NCBI RefSeq assembly: GCF_009857885.1
Contig: NZ_WWER01000006.1
Span: 186,001 to 250,000, forward strand
Length of the DNA stretch: 64,000 bases
Direction of reading: 5' to 3'
Source of the DNA: Pusillimonas sp. TS35
Lineage (GTDB): Bacteria; Pseudomonadota; Gammaproteobacteria; Burkholderiales; Burkholderiaceae_B
Both the position numbers and the translations under genes were made by a program. This document shows, piece after piece, positions 8,154 to 17,156 of the stretch (position 1 is its first letter; every line of letters starts with the position of its first letter). The notes under the pieces were generated by a model. It ran no database searches. It saw only the letters and a list, made by a program, of their open reading frames with translations, and was not told the origin of the DNA.

Positions 8154-9146
8154 ATGAACACGTATACAGGGGACTCGCCGGCAATAGGGCAGGCGGACGG
8201 CGGTGCGGCATACACTGGCCATTCGGCTGGTGGCCATATGGCCGATGACGCGGCAAATGCTGTAATGGGCGCCCGGCCTGGTATCACGGCTTTTCACGAC
8301 GAAGCCACCGGTTCGCTGACTTATCTCGTGTCCGATCCGCAAACCCGGCGTGCAGCGGTCATCGACCCTGTGCTCGACTATGATCACCGCAGCGGCAAGC
8401 TCACCACGTCGAGCGCCGATCAGGTACTCGAGACTGCGCGTCGGCACGGCCTTGAAATCGTGCTATTGCTTGAAACCCATGCTCATGCCGATCACCTGAG
8501 CGCCGCGCACTACCTGCAGCGGCGCACGGGCGCCCGGCTCGCAATTGGCGCGCATATCCGCGACGTGCAGCACATATTCCGCAAAGTCTTCAACCTGGAC
8601 GACGTCTCGGGCGAGGGGCGCGAGTTCGATCGCCTGCTGGCCGACGGCGACTCCCTGGAACTGGGCGAGTTGCGTATCGAGGTTATATACACCCCCGGCC
8701 ATACGCCCGCCTGTGTTGCCTACCGTATTGGTGATGCCGTGTTTGTAGGCGACACGATGTTCATGCCCGATTACGGCACAGCACGTGCCGATTTCCCGGG
8801 CGGGGATGCGCGCACACTGTATCGTTCCATCCGCAAGCTGCTGGCTCTGCCGCCGCAAACGCGGCTGTTCATGTGCCACGATTACAAAGCGCCGGGGCGG
8901 GATCACTATGCTTGGGAAACCACAGTAGCCGAGCAGCGCGCCGGCAACGTTCATGTGCACGACGGGGTCAGCGAGGACGACTTCGTGGCCATGCGCACCA
9001 CACGCGACAGCAGCCTAGCGGCGCCAGTGCTGCTGCTGCCTTCGATCCAGGTCAATATCCGCGCAGGCCGGCTTCCCGCCCCGGAACTCAATGGCACCCG
9101 CTACCTGAAAATCCCGCTGCGCCTGTCTGGCGATATGGACGAATGA
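8154..9146 (+). CDS. MBL-fold metallo-hydrolase, persulfide dioxygenase (ETHE1/Blh)-like
   Basis: A 330-residue metallo-beta-lactamase-fold protein. Metal ligands are visible: THAHADH (His109, His111, Asp113, His114), PGHT (His183), GDT (Asp200) and CHDY (His242). The sequence SADQVLETARRHGLEIVLLLETHAHADH resembles sulfur dioxygenases (ETHE1, Blh), which oxidise glutathione persulfide to sulfite. The window has no rhodanese or sulfide-quinone reductase partner, so the assignment is by sequence only. The ATG at 8154 is chosen because the family core starts near residue 42; 8238 is an alternative. Long frames on the other strand are shadows. It sits between the two trp blocks, in opposite orientation. 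Confidence 0.78.
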   Translation: MNTYTGDSPAIGQADGGAAYTGHSAGGHMADDAANAVMGARPGITAFHDEATGSLTYLVSDPQTRRAAVIDPVLDYDHRSGKLTTSSADQVLETARRHGLEIVLLLETHAHADHLSAAHYLQRRTGARLAIGAHIRDVQHIFRKVFNLDDVSGEGREFDRLLADGDSLELGELRIEVIYTPGHTPACVAYRIGDAVFVGDTMFMPDYGTARADFPGGDARTLYRSIRKLLALPPQTRLFMCHDYKAPGRDHYAWETTVAEQRAGNVHVHDGVSEDDFVAMRTTRDSSLAAPVLLLPSIQVNIRAGRLPAPELNGTRYLKIPLRLSGDMDE

Positions 9147-9190
9147 AGGGCGAAGGCCGGACGGGGAAAAGTGGCGCCTGGGCGCGCATA

Positions 9191-9244
9191 GGTGGGCATA
9201 TGGTGGGCGCATAGTGGGCGCATAGTGGGCGCATAGTGGGCGCG
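9191..9244 (+). repeat. 11-bp tandem repeat between the MBL gene and lldD
   Basis: GTGGGCGCATA is repeated exactly three times from 9203 and followed by a partial fourth copy; a degenerate copy (GGTGGGCATAT) precedes it at 9191. It lies just downstream of the MBL-fold gene stop codon. Confidence 0.8.
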
Positions 9245-9372
9245 GAGGCCGGCGCGGCAGGGCCTGCCTTGGGGGAAACGCTAGGATGCAAGAATAGCTC
9301 CGGCGCGGCCGCCGCCCTATACTGTGCTGTTTCCCAAGACCACCGCCGGGCAGGCGGGATTTCCAGCTCATT

Positions 9373-10512
9373 ATGATCATCTCCGCCTCCACCGACTACC
9401 GCGCTGCCGCGCAGAACCGTTTGCCGCCTTTTCTCTTTCACTACATAGACGGCGGCGCCTATGCCGAATACACCCTGCGGCATAACGTGGACGATCTGGC
9501 AGGCGTTGCCCTGCGCCAGCGGGTGCTGCGCAATATGGCCGATCTCAGCCTCCAAACCACGCTCTTCAACGAGACGCTCTCCATGCCGGTGGCGCTGGCG
9601 CCGATCGGTCTGGCGGGTATGTGCGCGCGCCGCGGCGAAGTACAGGCCGCGCGGGCAGCTGATAAAAAAGGCATCCCGTTCACGCTGTCCACGGTGTCCG
9701 TGTGCCCGATCGAAGAGGTTGCGCCGGCCATACAGCGCCCCATGTGGTTTCAGCTCTACGTGCTGCGCGATCGCGGCTTTATGCGTAACGCGCTGGAGCG
9801 GGCTAAGGCGGCTGGCGTCACCACGCTGGTATTCACGGTCGACATGCCAGTTCCGGGCGCGCGTTATCGCGACGCGCATTCGGGCATGAGCGGGCCTTAT
9901 GCAGGCCTGCGTCGTTATATCCAGTCTGTATTGCGGCCCGCCTGGTCGTGGGATGTGGGCCTGCTTGGGCGCCCCCACGATCTGGGCAATATCTCCAAAT
10001 ACCGCGGCAACCCAACCGGGCTGGAGGACTATATCGGGTGGCTGGGCGCCAACTTCGACCCATCAATCTCCTGGAAAGACTTGGAGTGGATCCGAGAGTT
10101 CTGGGAGGGCCCAATGGTGATCAAGGGTATTCTGGACCCTGACGATGCGCGCGATGCGGTGCGCTTCGGCGCCGACGGCATCGTGGTGTCCAACCATGGC
10201 GGGCGCCAACTCGACGGCGTGCTGTCTTCGGCGCGGGCGCTGCCGGCTATTGCCGATGCGGTCAAGGGCGAGTTGGCCATCCTGGCCGACTCGGGTGTGC
10301 GCAATGGGCTGGACGTCGTGCGCATGATCGCGCTGGGCGCGGATACCGTACTGCTGGGCCGCGCCTTTGTTTACGCGCTGGCCACGGCTGGCGAGGCGGG
10401 TGTCGCCAATCTGCTTGATCTGATCGAAAAAGAAATGCGCGTGGCGATGACGCTCACCGGCGCGAAAACCATAAGCGAGATCACGCCGAAGCTGCTGGCC
10501 AAGCCGTTGTAA
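9373..10512 (+). CDS. lldD: FMN-dependent alpha-hydroxy-acid dehydrogenase, L-lactate dehydrogenase type
   Basis: A 379-residue enzyme of the LldD/glycolate oxidase/mandelate dehydrogenase family that oxidises an L-2-hydroxy acid, usually lactate, and passes electrons to the respiratory chain. Family blocks: [17 protein letters not shown] near residue 20, [12 protein letters not shown] near 72, WFQLYV near 125, VIKGIL near 247 and the active-site [10 protein letters not shown] near 274 with catalytic His. FMN phosphate contacts are in [20 protein letters not shown]. Lactate is the most likely substrate, but mandelate or another acid cannot be excluded. No lactate permease is nearby. Shine-Dalgarno is weak. 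Confidence 0.87.
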   Translation: MIISASTDYRAAAQNRLPPFLFHYIDGGAYAEYTLRHNVDDLAGVALRQRVLRNMADLSLQTTLFNETLSMPVALAPIGLAGMCARRGEVQAARAADKKGIPFTLSTVSVCPIEEVAPAIQRPMWFQLYVLRDRGFMRNALERAKAAGVTTLVFTVDMPVPGARYRDAHSGMSGPYAGLRRYIQSVLRPAWSWDVGLLGRPHDLGNISKYRGNPTGLEDYIGWLGANFDPSISWKDLEWIREFWEGPMVIKGILDPDDARDAVRFGADGIVVSNHGGRQLDGVLSSARALPAIADAVKGELAILADSGVRNGLDVVRMIALGADTVLLGRAFVYALATAGEAGVANLLDLIEKEMRVAMTLTGAKTISEITPKLLAKPL

Positions 10513-10707
10513 TACCGCGCCCACTGTATGCACAGGGCTGCGGGCGGAACGGGCCGCCTTGGCGGGGTTGCGGCCGAGGCTGGCAGCGGTCGGCGTGTTG
10601 CTTCGCCGCTGCCCGGCGGCCGGTGGATACCGGGCATGCTCCGCGCCAACTGCGGCGGCCCCGCCGGGACATGCGGATGAACCCGTGCAGCGTCAGCGTC
10701 CGCGCGC

Positions 10708-12228
10708 TCAGATCGGCTCGTCCAGCCCAAACTGTACCTGCTCGGCTGCGCGCAGCACCGCGCGCGCTTTCTGCTCGGTTTCCTGCCATTCTTTTTCGGG
10801 GTCGGAATCGGCCACGATACCTGCGGCAGCCTGAACGTACAGCATTCCGTCCTTGATGATGCCGGTACGGATGGCAATGGCAAGGTCCATTTCGCCGCCG
10901 TAGCTCATGTATCCGGCCGCGCCGCCGTAGATACCCCTGCGCACGGGTTCGAGCTCGTCGATGAGCTCCATGGCGCGCACCTTGGGGGCGCCCGTGAGCG
11001 TGCCGGCTGGGAAGGTGGCGCGCAGCAGGTCGATATTGCTCATGTTCTCGTCCAGCTCGCCGGTGACGTTGGACACCAGATGCATGACGTGCGAATAGTG
11101 TTCGATGGTCATCGTGTCCGTCACCTGCACCGTGCCCGTCTTGGAGACGCGGCCGATGTCGTTGCGGGCCAGGTCGATGAGCATGACATGCTCGGCGCGT
11201 TCCTTTGGGTCGGCAAGCAAGTCTTCGGCCAGCAGGCGGTCTTCCTCGGGGGTTGCGCCGCGCTTGCGGGTGCCGGCCAGCGGGCGAATGGTGCCCAGGG
11301 TCTTGCGCTGGCCGTGTTCTTCGACGACTTCCTGGCGCACCAGAATTTCGGGCGATGAACCCACCACCTGGAAGCTGTCGAAATTCCAGTAGTACATATA
11401 CGGCGACGGGTTGAGTGAGCGCAGCGCGCGGTACAGCGACAAGGGCGAATCACGGAAGGGCTTGGTGATGACCTGCCCCACCTGCACCTGCATCAGGTCT
11501 CCGGCGGCGATGTACTCTTTGGCCTTGAGTACGGCCTTGATGTAGTCGGCCTTGGCGAAATCTCGCTGCTCGGTGGTTTGCAGGCTTGCGTAGGCGTAGG
11601 GGATGACGACTGGCGTGCGCAGTTTTTCGCGCAGGGCTTTGATGCGGCGGCGCGCGCGTGCGTAGGCTTCGGGCTGGCCGGGGTCGGCGTACACCATCAG
11701 GTAAGTGCGGCCTGCCAGGTTGTCGACAATGACCAGTTCGTCGACATGCAGCAACATGATGTCGGGCGTGCCGTGTTCCTGCGAATTGGGGAAGGGCTTG
11801 GTGGCGGGGCCGAGGCGCGGTTCGATGTGCCGCACGGTGTCGTAGCCGAAGTAGCCCGCCAGGCCGCCCGCAAAGCGCGGCATGCCCGGCAGCATGGCAA
11901 CCTTGAAGCGTTGCTGGTACGCCTCGATGAAGGCCAGCGGATCGCCTTCGTAGCGTTCGGCCACTTCGCCGTTGTGCAGCACTTCGGTAACGTTGCCGTT
12001 GGCGCGGATAACGGTTTTGGCGGGCAGGCAGATGAAGGAGTAGCGCCCGATCCGGTCGCCAGCCACCACGGACTCCATCAGGCAAGTATTGCGTCCGCCT
12101 TCAGGCCCGCTATGCGCAAGCTTCAGGTAGATGGCCAGCGGCGTGTCCAGGTCGGCGTAGGTTTCGGCGATGAGGGGAATGCGGTTGTAGCCTTGCGCGG
12201 CCAGGGCGTTGAACTCGATTTCTGTCAT
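10708..12228 (-). CDS. trpE: Anthranilate synthase component I
   Basis: A 506-residue chorismate-utilising enzyme that makes anthranilate from chorismate with ammonia from TrpG. Near the N-terminus an LLES-like feedback region is replaced by CLMESV (in NTCLMESVVAGDRIGRYS). Catalytic segments follow: QVGQVI, SSPEILVR, IRPLAGTRKRG, DLARNDIGRV, GTLTGAPKVRAMELIDELEP and YGGAAGYMSYGGEMDLAIAIRT. The ATG at 12228 is used; the in-frame extension to 12339 runs back over the attenuator hairpin and is rejected. It follows rpe-gph and a Trp-rich leader ORF, and is not adjacent to trpG. Confidence 0.96.
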   Translation of the reverse strand: MTEIEFNALAAQGYNRIPLIAETYADLDTPLAIYLKLAHSGPEGGRNTCLMESVVAGDRIGRYSFICLPAKTVIRANGNVTEVLHNGEVAERYEGDPLAFIEAYQQRFKVAMLPGMPRFAGGLAGYFGYDTVRHIEPRLGPATKPFPNSQEHGTPDIMLLHVDELVIVDNLAGRTYLMVYADPGQPEAYARARRRIKALREKLRTPVVIPYAYASLQTTEQRDFAKADYIKAVLKAKEYIAAGDLMQVQVGQVITKPFRDSPLSLYRALRSLNPSPYMYYWNFDSFQVVGSSPEILVRQEVVEEHGQRKTLGTIRPLAGTRKRGATPEEDRLLAEDLLADPKERAEHVMLIDLARNDIGRVSKTGTVQVTDTMTIEHYSHVMHLVSNVTGELDENMSNIDLLRATFPAGTLTGAPKVRAMELIDELEPVRRGIYGGAAGYMSYGGEMDLAIAIRTGIIKDGMLYVQAAAGIVADSDPEKEWQETEQKARAVLRAAEQVQFGLDEPI

Positions 12229-12276
12229 GGTTGGTCTCTGTTGGGGTATTCGACAGGCCGGACAGATCGCTACAAC

Positions 12277-12310
12277 AAAAAAGCCCGGCCGATTGTGAAG
12301 GTTCCGGGCT
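12277..12310 (-). terminator. trpE transcription attenuator (Rho-independent terminator)
   Basis: On the minus strand AGCCCGG (12310-12304) pairs with CCGGGCT (12288-12282) and is followed by TTTTTT (12282-12277), giving a canonical intrinsic terminator 48 bases before the trpE ATG and 66 bases after the leader stop. Upstream leader segments, for example CGGTAA/TTACCG and GGCAC/GTGCC, can form earlier hairpins, as expected for pause and anti-terminator structures. Confidence 0.83.
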
Positions 12311-12376
12311 TGTGCTGCGAGGTAATTTGCTGACGGCACGGTAAGGACGGACCTTGGTGCCGGGAGGGGATTACCG

Positions 12377-12448
12377 CTACCCAGAACGCAAACGCCACCA
12401 GCGCCAGTTGGCGCGGGGCGTGGTGCCGTAATACAGGGTAGCGTTCAT
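12377..12448 (-). CDS. trpL: trp operon leader peptide preceding trpE
   Basis: A 23-residue ORF begins MNATLYYGTTPR and ends ANWRWWRLRSG, with three Trp codons in four positions, two of them adjacent. It is followed by an intrinsic terminator, so it has the hallmarks of a ribosome-mediated attenuation peptide sensing tRNA-Trp. Its ATG overlaps the gph stop codon (ATGA, 12448-12445), so it is likely translated by coupling from gph rather than from its own Shine-Dalgarno, which is absent. It therefore sits inside an rpe-gph-trpE transcript rather than directly behind its own promoter. Confidence 0.82.
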   Translation of the reverse strand: MNATLYYGTTPRANWRWWRLRSG

Positions 12449-13137
12449 GTGTTCTGGGTTTGCGGTTGGCGGTTGGCAGCCCAGCCGGCTGCGTCCGCGA
12501 TAGTCGCCACTATATCATCGACATCGAGTTCGCGCACGTCGCGGCCTTCGTTGTAGCCGTAAGGCACTGCCAGAACGGCCATGCCCGCGGCCCGGGCCGC
12601 CTGGGCGTCGTTGACTGAATCGCCAATGGCCAACGCTTGCCCGGGGGCCACGCCCAGCAACTCGCAGGCATGCAGCAGCGGCATCGGATCCGGCTTCTTG
12701 CGCGCGCACGTGTCGCCGCATACCACGTGTGCAAAGTACGGCGCCAGGCCGCAGTGCGCCAGCAGCGGCAGGGTGAATTCTGTAGGCTTGTTGGTGACCA
12801 CGGCCAGCTTCACGCCCATCCCTTGAAATGCCTGCAGGCCCTCCAGTACGCCAGGGTAGAGCGCCGCGCGGCGGCCGTTGATCGTGTGGTAGTGGTGGTG
12901 AAAGCTATCGAGCCCGGCCGCCAAGGCTTCCGCGGATGGGCCGATGCCCTGTGGATTGTTGGCCAGGGCGCGCTCTACCAGCACAGTTGTACCCTTGCCC
13001 ACATACGTGGCGATGACGTCATCGGGCAGGCGGGACATGCCCAGGCTTTCCCGCATGGCGTTGGTGGCGTCGGCGAGGTCAGGGATGGTGTCGAGCAAGG
13101 TACCGTCAAGGTCCAGTAGTACAGCGTCGAATTGCAT
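12445..13137 (-). CDS. gph: Phosphoglycolate phosphatase (HAD family)
   Basis: A 230-residue HAD-superfamily hydrolase that dephosphorylates 2-phosphoglycolate. The nucleophile motif LLDLDGTLLDT is at residues 7-17, VTNKP (motif II) near 115, CARKKPDPMPLLHA (motif III Lys) near 145 and GDSVNDAQAARAAG (motif IV) near 173. Its stop codon overlaps the start of the trpE leader peptide. rpe-gph-trpE is a recurrent order in betaproteobacteria. Confidence 0.93.
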   Translation of the reverse strand: MQFDAVLLDLDGTLLDTIPDLADATNAMRESLGMSRLPDDVIATYVGKGTTVLVERALANNPQGIGPSAEALAAGLDSFHHHYHTINGRRAALYPGVLEGLQAFQGMGVKLAVVTNKPTEFTLPLLAHCGLAPYFAHVVCGDTCARKKPDPMPLLHACELLGVAPGQALAIGDSVNDAQAARAAGMAVLAVPYGYNEGRDVRELDVDDIVATIADAAGWAANRQPQTQNT

Positions 13138-13283
13138 GGGGCGTCCGTTTGTTGGAGAGCGTTGGTGCGATCTGGTAAGGGCGTGTGGCCGAAGGCCGTG
13201 TGGTTATTGACTACGAAGGTGTAGGCTGGGCGGCGTTGCCCACGTGCACTTGCTTTAGCGGCGGGCTGCGGGCGGGCATGCGC

Positions 13284-13991
13284 TCAGGCGGACAGCCGTT
13301 CGGCCTTGGCGATTTCGGCGCGCATGGTGTCGATGACCGCCTTGTAGTCGGGCTGACCGAAAATGGCGGAGCCCGCCACGAAGGTATCGGCGCCCGCTGC
13401 GCGAATGGCGCCGATGTTGTCGGCCTTGACCCCGCCGTCGATCTCGAGCGCGATCTGCTGCCCGCCCGCATTCACCCAGGCGTCGATGCGCTGGCGCGCC
13501 TGACGCAGCTTATCGAGTGTGCCGGGGATGAACTTCTGCCCGCCGAAGCCTGGGTTGACCGACATCAGCAGCACGATGTCGAGTTTGTCCATGACGTAGT
13601 CCAGGTATTCGAGCGGCGTGGCGGGGTTGAACACCAGGCCGGCCTTACAGCCGTGCTCGCGGATCAGCGACAGGCTGCGATCCACATGGCGCGTGGCCTC
13701 GGGATGGAAGGTAATGATGTTGGCGCCCGCTTTGGCGAATTGCGGGATAATGGCGTCCACCGGCTCAACCATAAGGTGCACATCGATGGGGACGGTGGTG
13801 TGCGGGCGCAGCGCCTCGCATATCATGGGCCCCATGGTCAGGTTAGGCACATAGTGGTTGTCCATGACGTCGAAATGTATCCAGTCGGCGCCAGCGGCGA
13901 CAACGTTGACGACTTCTTCGCCCAGCTTGGCGAAATCTGCTGCCAGCAGGCTGGGGGCGATGCGGGTGGGGCGGGAAAATGGCATAGACAT
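13284..13991 (-). CDS. rpe: Ribulose-phosphate 3-epimerase
   Basis: A 235-residue TIM-barrel enzyme interconverting ribulose-5-phosphate and xylulose-5-phosphate. Visible are [18 protein letters not shown] near the start, the metal/catalytic segments [18 protein letters not shown] and [37 protein letters not shown] and [12 protein letters not shown]. Length is normal. It is the first gene of the rpe-gph-trpL-trpE set and is divergent from apaG; 146 bp separate it from gph. Confidence 0.95.
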   Translation of the reverse strand: MSMPFSRPTRIAPSLLAADFAKLGEEVVNVVAAGADWIHFDVMDNHYVPNLTMGPMICEALRPHTTVPIDVHLMVEPVDAIIPQFAKAGANIITFHPEATRHVDRSLSLIREHGCKAGLVFNPATPLEYLDYVMDKLDIVLLMSVNPGFGGQKFIPGTLDKLRQARQRIDAWVNAGGQQIALEIDGGVKADNIGAIRAAGADTFVAGSAIFGQPDYKAVIDTMRAEIAKAERLSA

Positions 13992-14091
13992 GGCTTGCAG
14001 GTTGGGCAGTGGGCCGGTTCAAAGCGCCGCGACGGCGAATGTGTAATTATTGCAGTTTAGCGCTGCCCGGTGCATGGCCAGGAACCCCAGC

Positions 14092-14466
14092 ATGAAACCC
14101 TACGATTTCTCCGTTACCGTTACACCCCAATATTTGCCAGACCAGTCCGACCCGGACGCGCAGCAATACATATTTGCCTACACGGTGCGCATCACCAATA
14201 CCGGTACCCAGCCGGCACAGCTCATCAGCCGGCACTGGGTCATCACGGACGGCGAGCAAAAAACCCAAGAGGTACGCGGCCTGGGCGTCGTCGGCCAGCA
14301 GCCGCTGCTCGCCCCAGGAGAAACATTCGAATACACCAGCGGCTGTCCACTGCCCACGCCAGTTGGTACCATGCGTGGCACCTATCACTGCGTGGGCGAA
14401 GACGGCCAGCCATTCGACGTGCCCATCGCTGAGTTCGTACTGGCCATGCCGCGCACGCTGCACTGA
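14092..14466 (+). CDS. apaG: ApaG family protein (Co2+/Mg2+ efflux protein)
   Basis: A 124-residue single-domain beta-sandwich protein of the ApaG/DUF525 family. The characteristic segments FAYTVRITNTGTQPAQLISRHWVITD and VVGQQPLLAPGETFEYTSGCPLPTPVGTM are intact in pieces along the sequence. ApaG is linked to divalent cation resistance in Salmonella, with unclear mechanism. The ATG at 14092 gives the usual N-terminus; the frame is open upstream to 14050. apaH, its partner in enterobacteria, is not adjacent here but lies at 48.5 kb. Confidence 0.92.
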   Translation: MKPYDFSVTVTPQYLPDQSDPDAQQYIFAYTVRITNTGTQPAQLISRHWVITDGEQKTQEVRGLGVVGQQPLLAPGETFEYTSGCPLPTPVGTMRGTYHCVGEDGQPFDVPIAEFVLAMPRTLH

Positions 14467-14610
14467 TTGCGCGGGCACCGCGCGCGGCGCCCGTATCTAC
14501 CGTATCCTGTACCGAATGCGCCGCCCGTTGCCATGCTTTTGTCGCAAGTCTATCGTTTGCCTATCCGCCTCTTCGTCCGCTCGTCCGTTCGTACGATAAA
14601 AACGCATAAC

Positions 14611-15903
14611 ATGAAGAAACTTCTGCTTTCCTGTGGCCTGCTTGCGCTGCTCGCCGCCTGCGGTACCGTCCCCCCCGAACAGCCCGGTGTGGGCGCGCCC
14701 GGGCAGCCTGAAGCGCCACCGGATATCGCGGCGCAGCCGTTGGTGGTGCCATCGCTGGCTTCCATGCGCGATACGCCGCCGCGTGCGCTGGCCGGGCGAT
14801 TCCAGCTCGCGTCGTGGGCGTCGCTGCCTTCATGGCGTGAAGACGGGCTGGAGCATGTATGGAAGGCGTTCATCAACAACTGCAAGGGCTTGATGCGTCC
14901 GATCTCGGGTTCGCTGGCCGCCCAAGCGCGTGCCACCCCCAGGGTCTGGCAGCCCGTATGCGCGGCTGCCAGCCAGTCGGGCATCTCGACGCAGGACGCC
15001 AATGCGGCCCAGGTGCGCCAGTTTCTCGAAGCCAATCTGCAGCCATGGCGCTTGCTCGATGCGGCGGGTAAACCGGCCCGCAACACGGTGACGGGCTATT
15101 ACGAGCCCACGGTGCAAGCCTCGCGCACGCGCGAAGGCGCATACCAATGGCCGTTGTACGCCGCCCCGGATGATCTGCTCACCATCGACCTGGGCGCCGT
15201 CTACCCCGAGCTGGCGGGTAAACGTGTGCGTGGCAAGCTGCAGGGGCGGCGTGTGGTGCCTTACGACACACGTGCCGAGATCGCCGCTTCGCCAGACCGC
15301 CAGCCGCCCGTCATTGTGTGGGTCAACGACCCGGTCGAGGCTTTCTTCCTGCAAATCCAGGGGTCTGGCCGCGCGGTGCTTCCCAATGGCAATACCCTGC
15401 GCCTGGCATATGCCGATCACAACGGCCGGCCGTATATGTCTATTGCGCGCTGGCTGGCCGACCGCGGAGAGATGCCGCTGGCACAGGCGTCGATGCAGAA
15501 CATCAAAGCGTGGGCGCGCAAGAATCCGGCACGGGTGCAGGAGATGCTGAACGCGAACCCAGCCATGGTGTTCTTTCGCGACGAAACTATTACCGATCCC
15601 GAGTTGGGGCCCAAGGGTGCTTATGGCATCCCGCTGATTGGTGGGCGTTCCGTGGCGGTGGACACCAGCTTCGTACCGCTGGGCGCGCCGGTGTTTCTGT
15701 CCACGACGCACCCGGGCTCGGGGGCGCCTTTGCGCAGGCTGATGCTGGCGCAGGACACGGGGGCGGCCATCAAGGGTGCGGGCCGCACAGACTTTTACTG
15801 GGGATCGGGCGACCAGGCCGGCGAGCAGGCGGGCCGTATGAAGCAGCAGGGCGATACATGGGTACTGTGGCCCAAGGGCGCGGGCGCGCCCTCGGCTCGT
15901 TGA
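14611..15903 (+). CDS. mltA: Membrane-bound lytic murein transglycosylase A
   Basis: A 430-residue outer-membrane lipoprotein that cleaves glycan strands of peptidoglycan, releasing 1,6-anhydro-muropeptides. The N-terminus has a lipoprotein signal ending LLAACG, so Cys18 would be lipidated. The MltA domain has TGYYEPTVQASRTR and VNDPVEAFFLQIQGSGR, and the C-terminal 3D domain has AVDTSFVPLGAPVFLST and AQDTGAAIKGAGRTDFYWGSG with its conserved aspartates. The ATG at 14611 is chosen because it starts the signal peptide; the frame is open from 14467. It follows apaG on the same strand. Confidence 0.94.
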   Translation: MKKLLLSCGLLALLAACGTVPPEQPGVGAPGQPEAPPDIAAQPLVVPSLASMRDTPPRALAGRFQLASWASLPSWREDGLEHVWKAFINNCKGLMRPISGSLAAQARATPRVWQPVCAAASQSGISTQDANAAQVRQFLEANLQPWRLLDAAGKPARNTVTGYYEPTVQASRTREGAYQWPLYAAPDDLLTIDLGAVYPELAGKRVRGKLQGRRVVPYDTRAEIAASPDRQPPVIVWVNDPVEAFFLQIQGSGRAVLPNGNTLRLAYADHNGRPYMSIARWLADRGEMPLAQASMQNIKAWARKNPARVQEMLNANPAMVFFRDETITDPELGPKGAYGIPLIGGRSVAVDTSFVPLGAPVFLSTTHPGSGAPLRRLMLAQDTGAAIKGAGRTDFYWGSGDQAGEQAGRMKQQGDTWVLWPKGAGAPSAR

Positions 15904-15921
15904 GACTGCGGCGCACTCATT

Positions 15922-17124
15922 ATGGCAATACACGGCAAGATGCATAAAGAAGCAATCCTGGTTTGTGGCGGCGGTATCGCCGGCCTGGCGGCAGCCCTGG
16001 GCTTGGCCCGCGCAGGCTATCCCGTCACCTTGCTTGGCCCGCGCAACGCCCCGCAGGCCTATGTAAACGATCACTATTGCCCGCGGGTCTACGCGATGTC
16101 CGGGGCCAGCAAGTCGTTTCTGTCGCAGCTGGGTGTATGGGATCTCATGGACATGCGTCGGGTGACGCCGGTGCAGGGTATGGAGGTGCATGGTGACGCC
16201 CAGGGCGTTGTCAACCTGCATGCCTGGCAGGCGGCGCAGGACGCGCTAGCCTGGATTGTCGAATCCAGCGAAATGGAAAAGGTGTTGCGGCAGGCGGTGC
16301 AGGTGTACGGCTTGCCCTGGATAAATGAAAAGTTTGCCTCGCTGCATGCCGGTACGGTGTGTACGGATGCGGGTCGCGAGATTACGCCCGCACTTTTAAT
16401 TGGGGCTGATGGCGCGCGCTCACCGGTGCGCCAGGCTGCCGGCATCGCGCATCATTCGCGCCCTTATGGCGATACCGGCATCGTGGTGCACCTTGATGCA
16501 GAATTGCCGCACCAGAATGTTGCCGTGCAATGGTTTACCGGCGACAGTGTGCTGGCCTTGCTGCCCATGCCCGATACAGCCCAGGGGCCGCAGGTTTCCA
16601 TGGTGTGGTCGCTGCCAGCGGCCACCGCCGACGAATGGATGGCTCTGCCCGACGAGGCGCGGTGCGTGCATATCGAGTCGCACTTGGCGGCAGCCACGGG
16701 CGGGCGTCTGGGCGCGCTTCGGGTGCGCAGCACACCTTTTGCCTTCCCGCTGTTCATCGAGCATAGCGACATGGTGGCGCCGGGTGTGGCGCTCGTCAGC
16801 GACGCGGGGCACAGAGTGCATCCGCTCGCGGGGCAGGGCCTGAATCTTGGGCTGGGCGATGTAGAGGCGCTGGTGAACGTGCTGGCCGAGAAAGAACACT
16901 TCCGCCGTGCGGGTGACCTGCGGCTGTTGCACCGATATCGCCGCGCACGCGCCGAGCCCGTGCTGGCGATGCGGCTGGCCACCGATGGCTTGCACCGCCT
17001 GTTTGCCGCGCCAGGTGTGCCCATGGCTTGGGCCCGCAACGCGGGTATGCTGGCAGCGGATCGCTTGCCTTTCGTCAAGCGGCTGCTGATCGCTGCCGCG
17101 GCTGGCGAGCAGCATGGCGTATGA
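15922..17124 (+). CDS. FAD-dependent UbiH/UbiF/COQ6-type hydroxylase
   Basis: A 400-residue class-A flavoprotein monooxygenase. The N-terminal dinucleotide motif ILVCGGGIAGLAAALGLARAG, the central LLIGADGARSPVRQAAGI and the C-terminal VSDAGHRVHPLAGQGLNLGLGDVEAL are the three FAD-binding signatures of the ubiquinone hydroxylases. It probably hydroxylates the ring of a ubiquinone precursor; which position is unclear. It sits 18 bp after mltA and 32 bp before dsbC, all on the plus strand. An alternative start is seven codons in (MHKEAIL). Confidence 0.88.
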   Translation: MAIHGKMHKEAILVCGGGIAGLAAALGLARAGYPVTLLGPRNAPQAYVNDHYCPRVYAMSGASKSFLSQLGVWDLMDMRRVTPVQGMEVHGDAQGVVNLHAWQAAQDALAWIVESSEMEKVLRQAVQVYGLPWINEKFASLHAGTVCTDAGREITPALLIGADGARSPVRQAAGIAHHSRPYGDTGIVVHLDAELPHQNVAVQWFTGDSVLALLPMPDTAQGPQVSMVWSLPAATADEWMALPDEARCVHIESHLAAATGGRLGALRVRSTPFAFPLFIEHSDMVAPGVALVSDAGHRVHPLAGQGLNLGLGDVEALVNVLAEKEHFRRAGDLRLLHRYRRARAEPVLAMRLATDGLHRLFAAPGVPMAWARNAGMLAADRLPFVKRLLIAAAAGEQHGV

Positions 17125-17156
17125 TCAATGATCGAGGATGTATGAAAGGAGTACCT

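Noticed and set aside
9191-9244. Possible CRISPR array
   Set aside because: The units are adjacent 11-mers with no unique spacers, and there are no cas genes.
12229-12339. N-terminal extension of TrpE to an ATG at 12339
   Set aside because: It would be translated through the attenuator hairpin; the family start is at 12228.
14830-16221. 463-codon minus-strand frame opposite mltA and the hydroxylase gene
   Set aside because: Antisense to two intact genes and without domain similarity.
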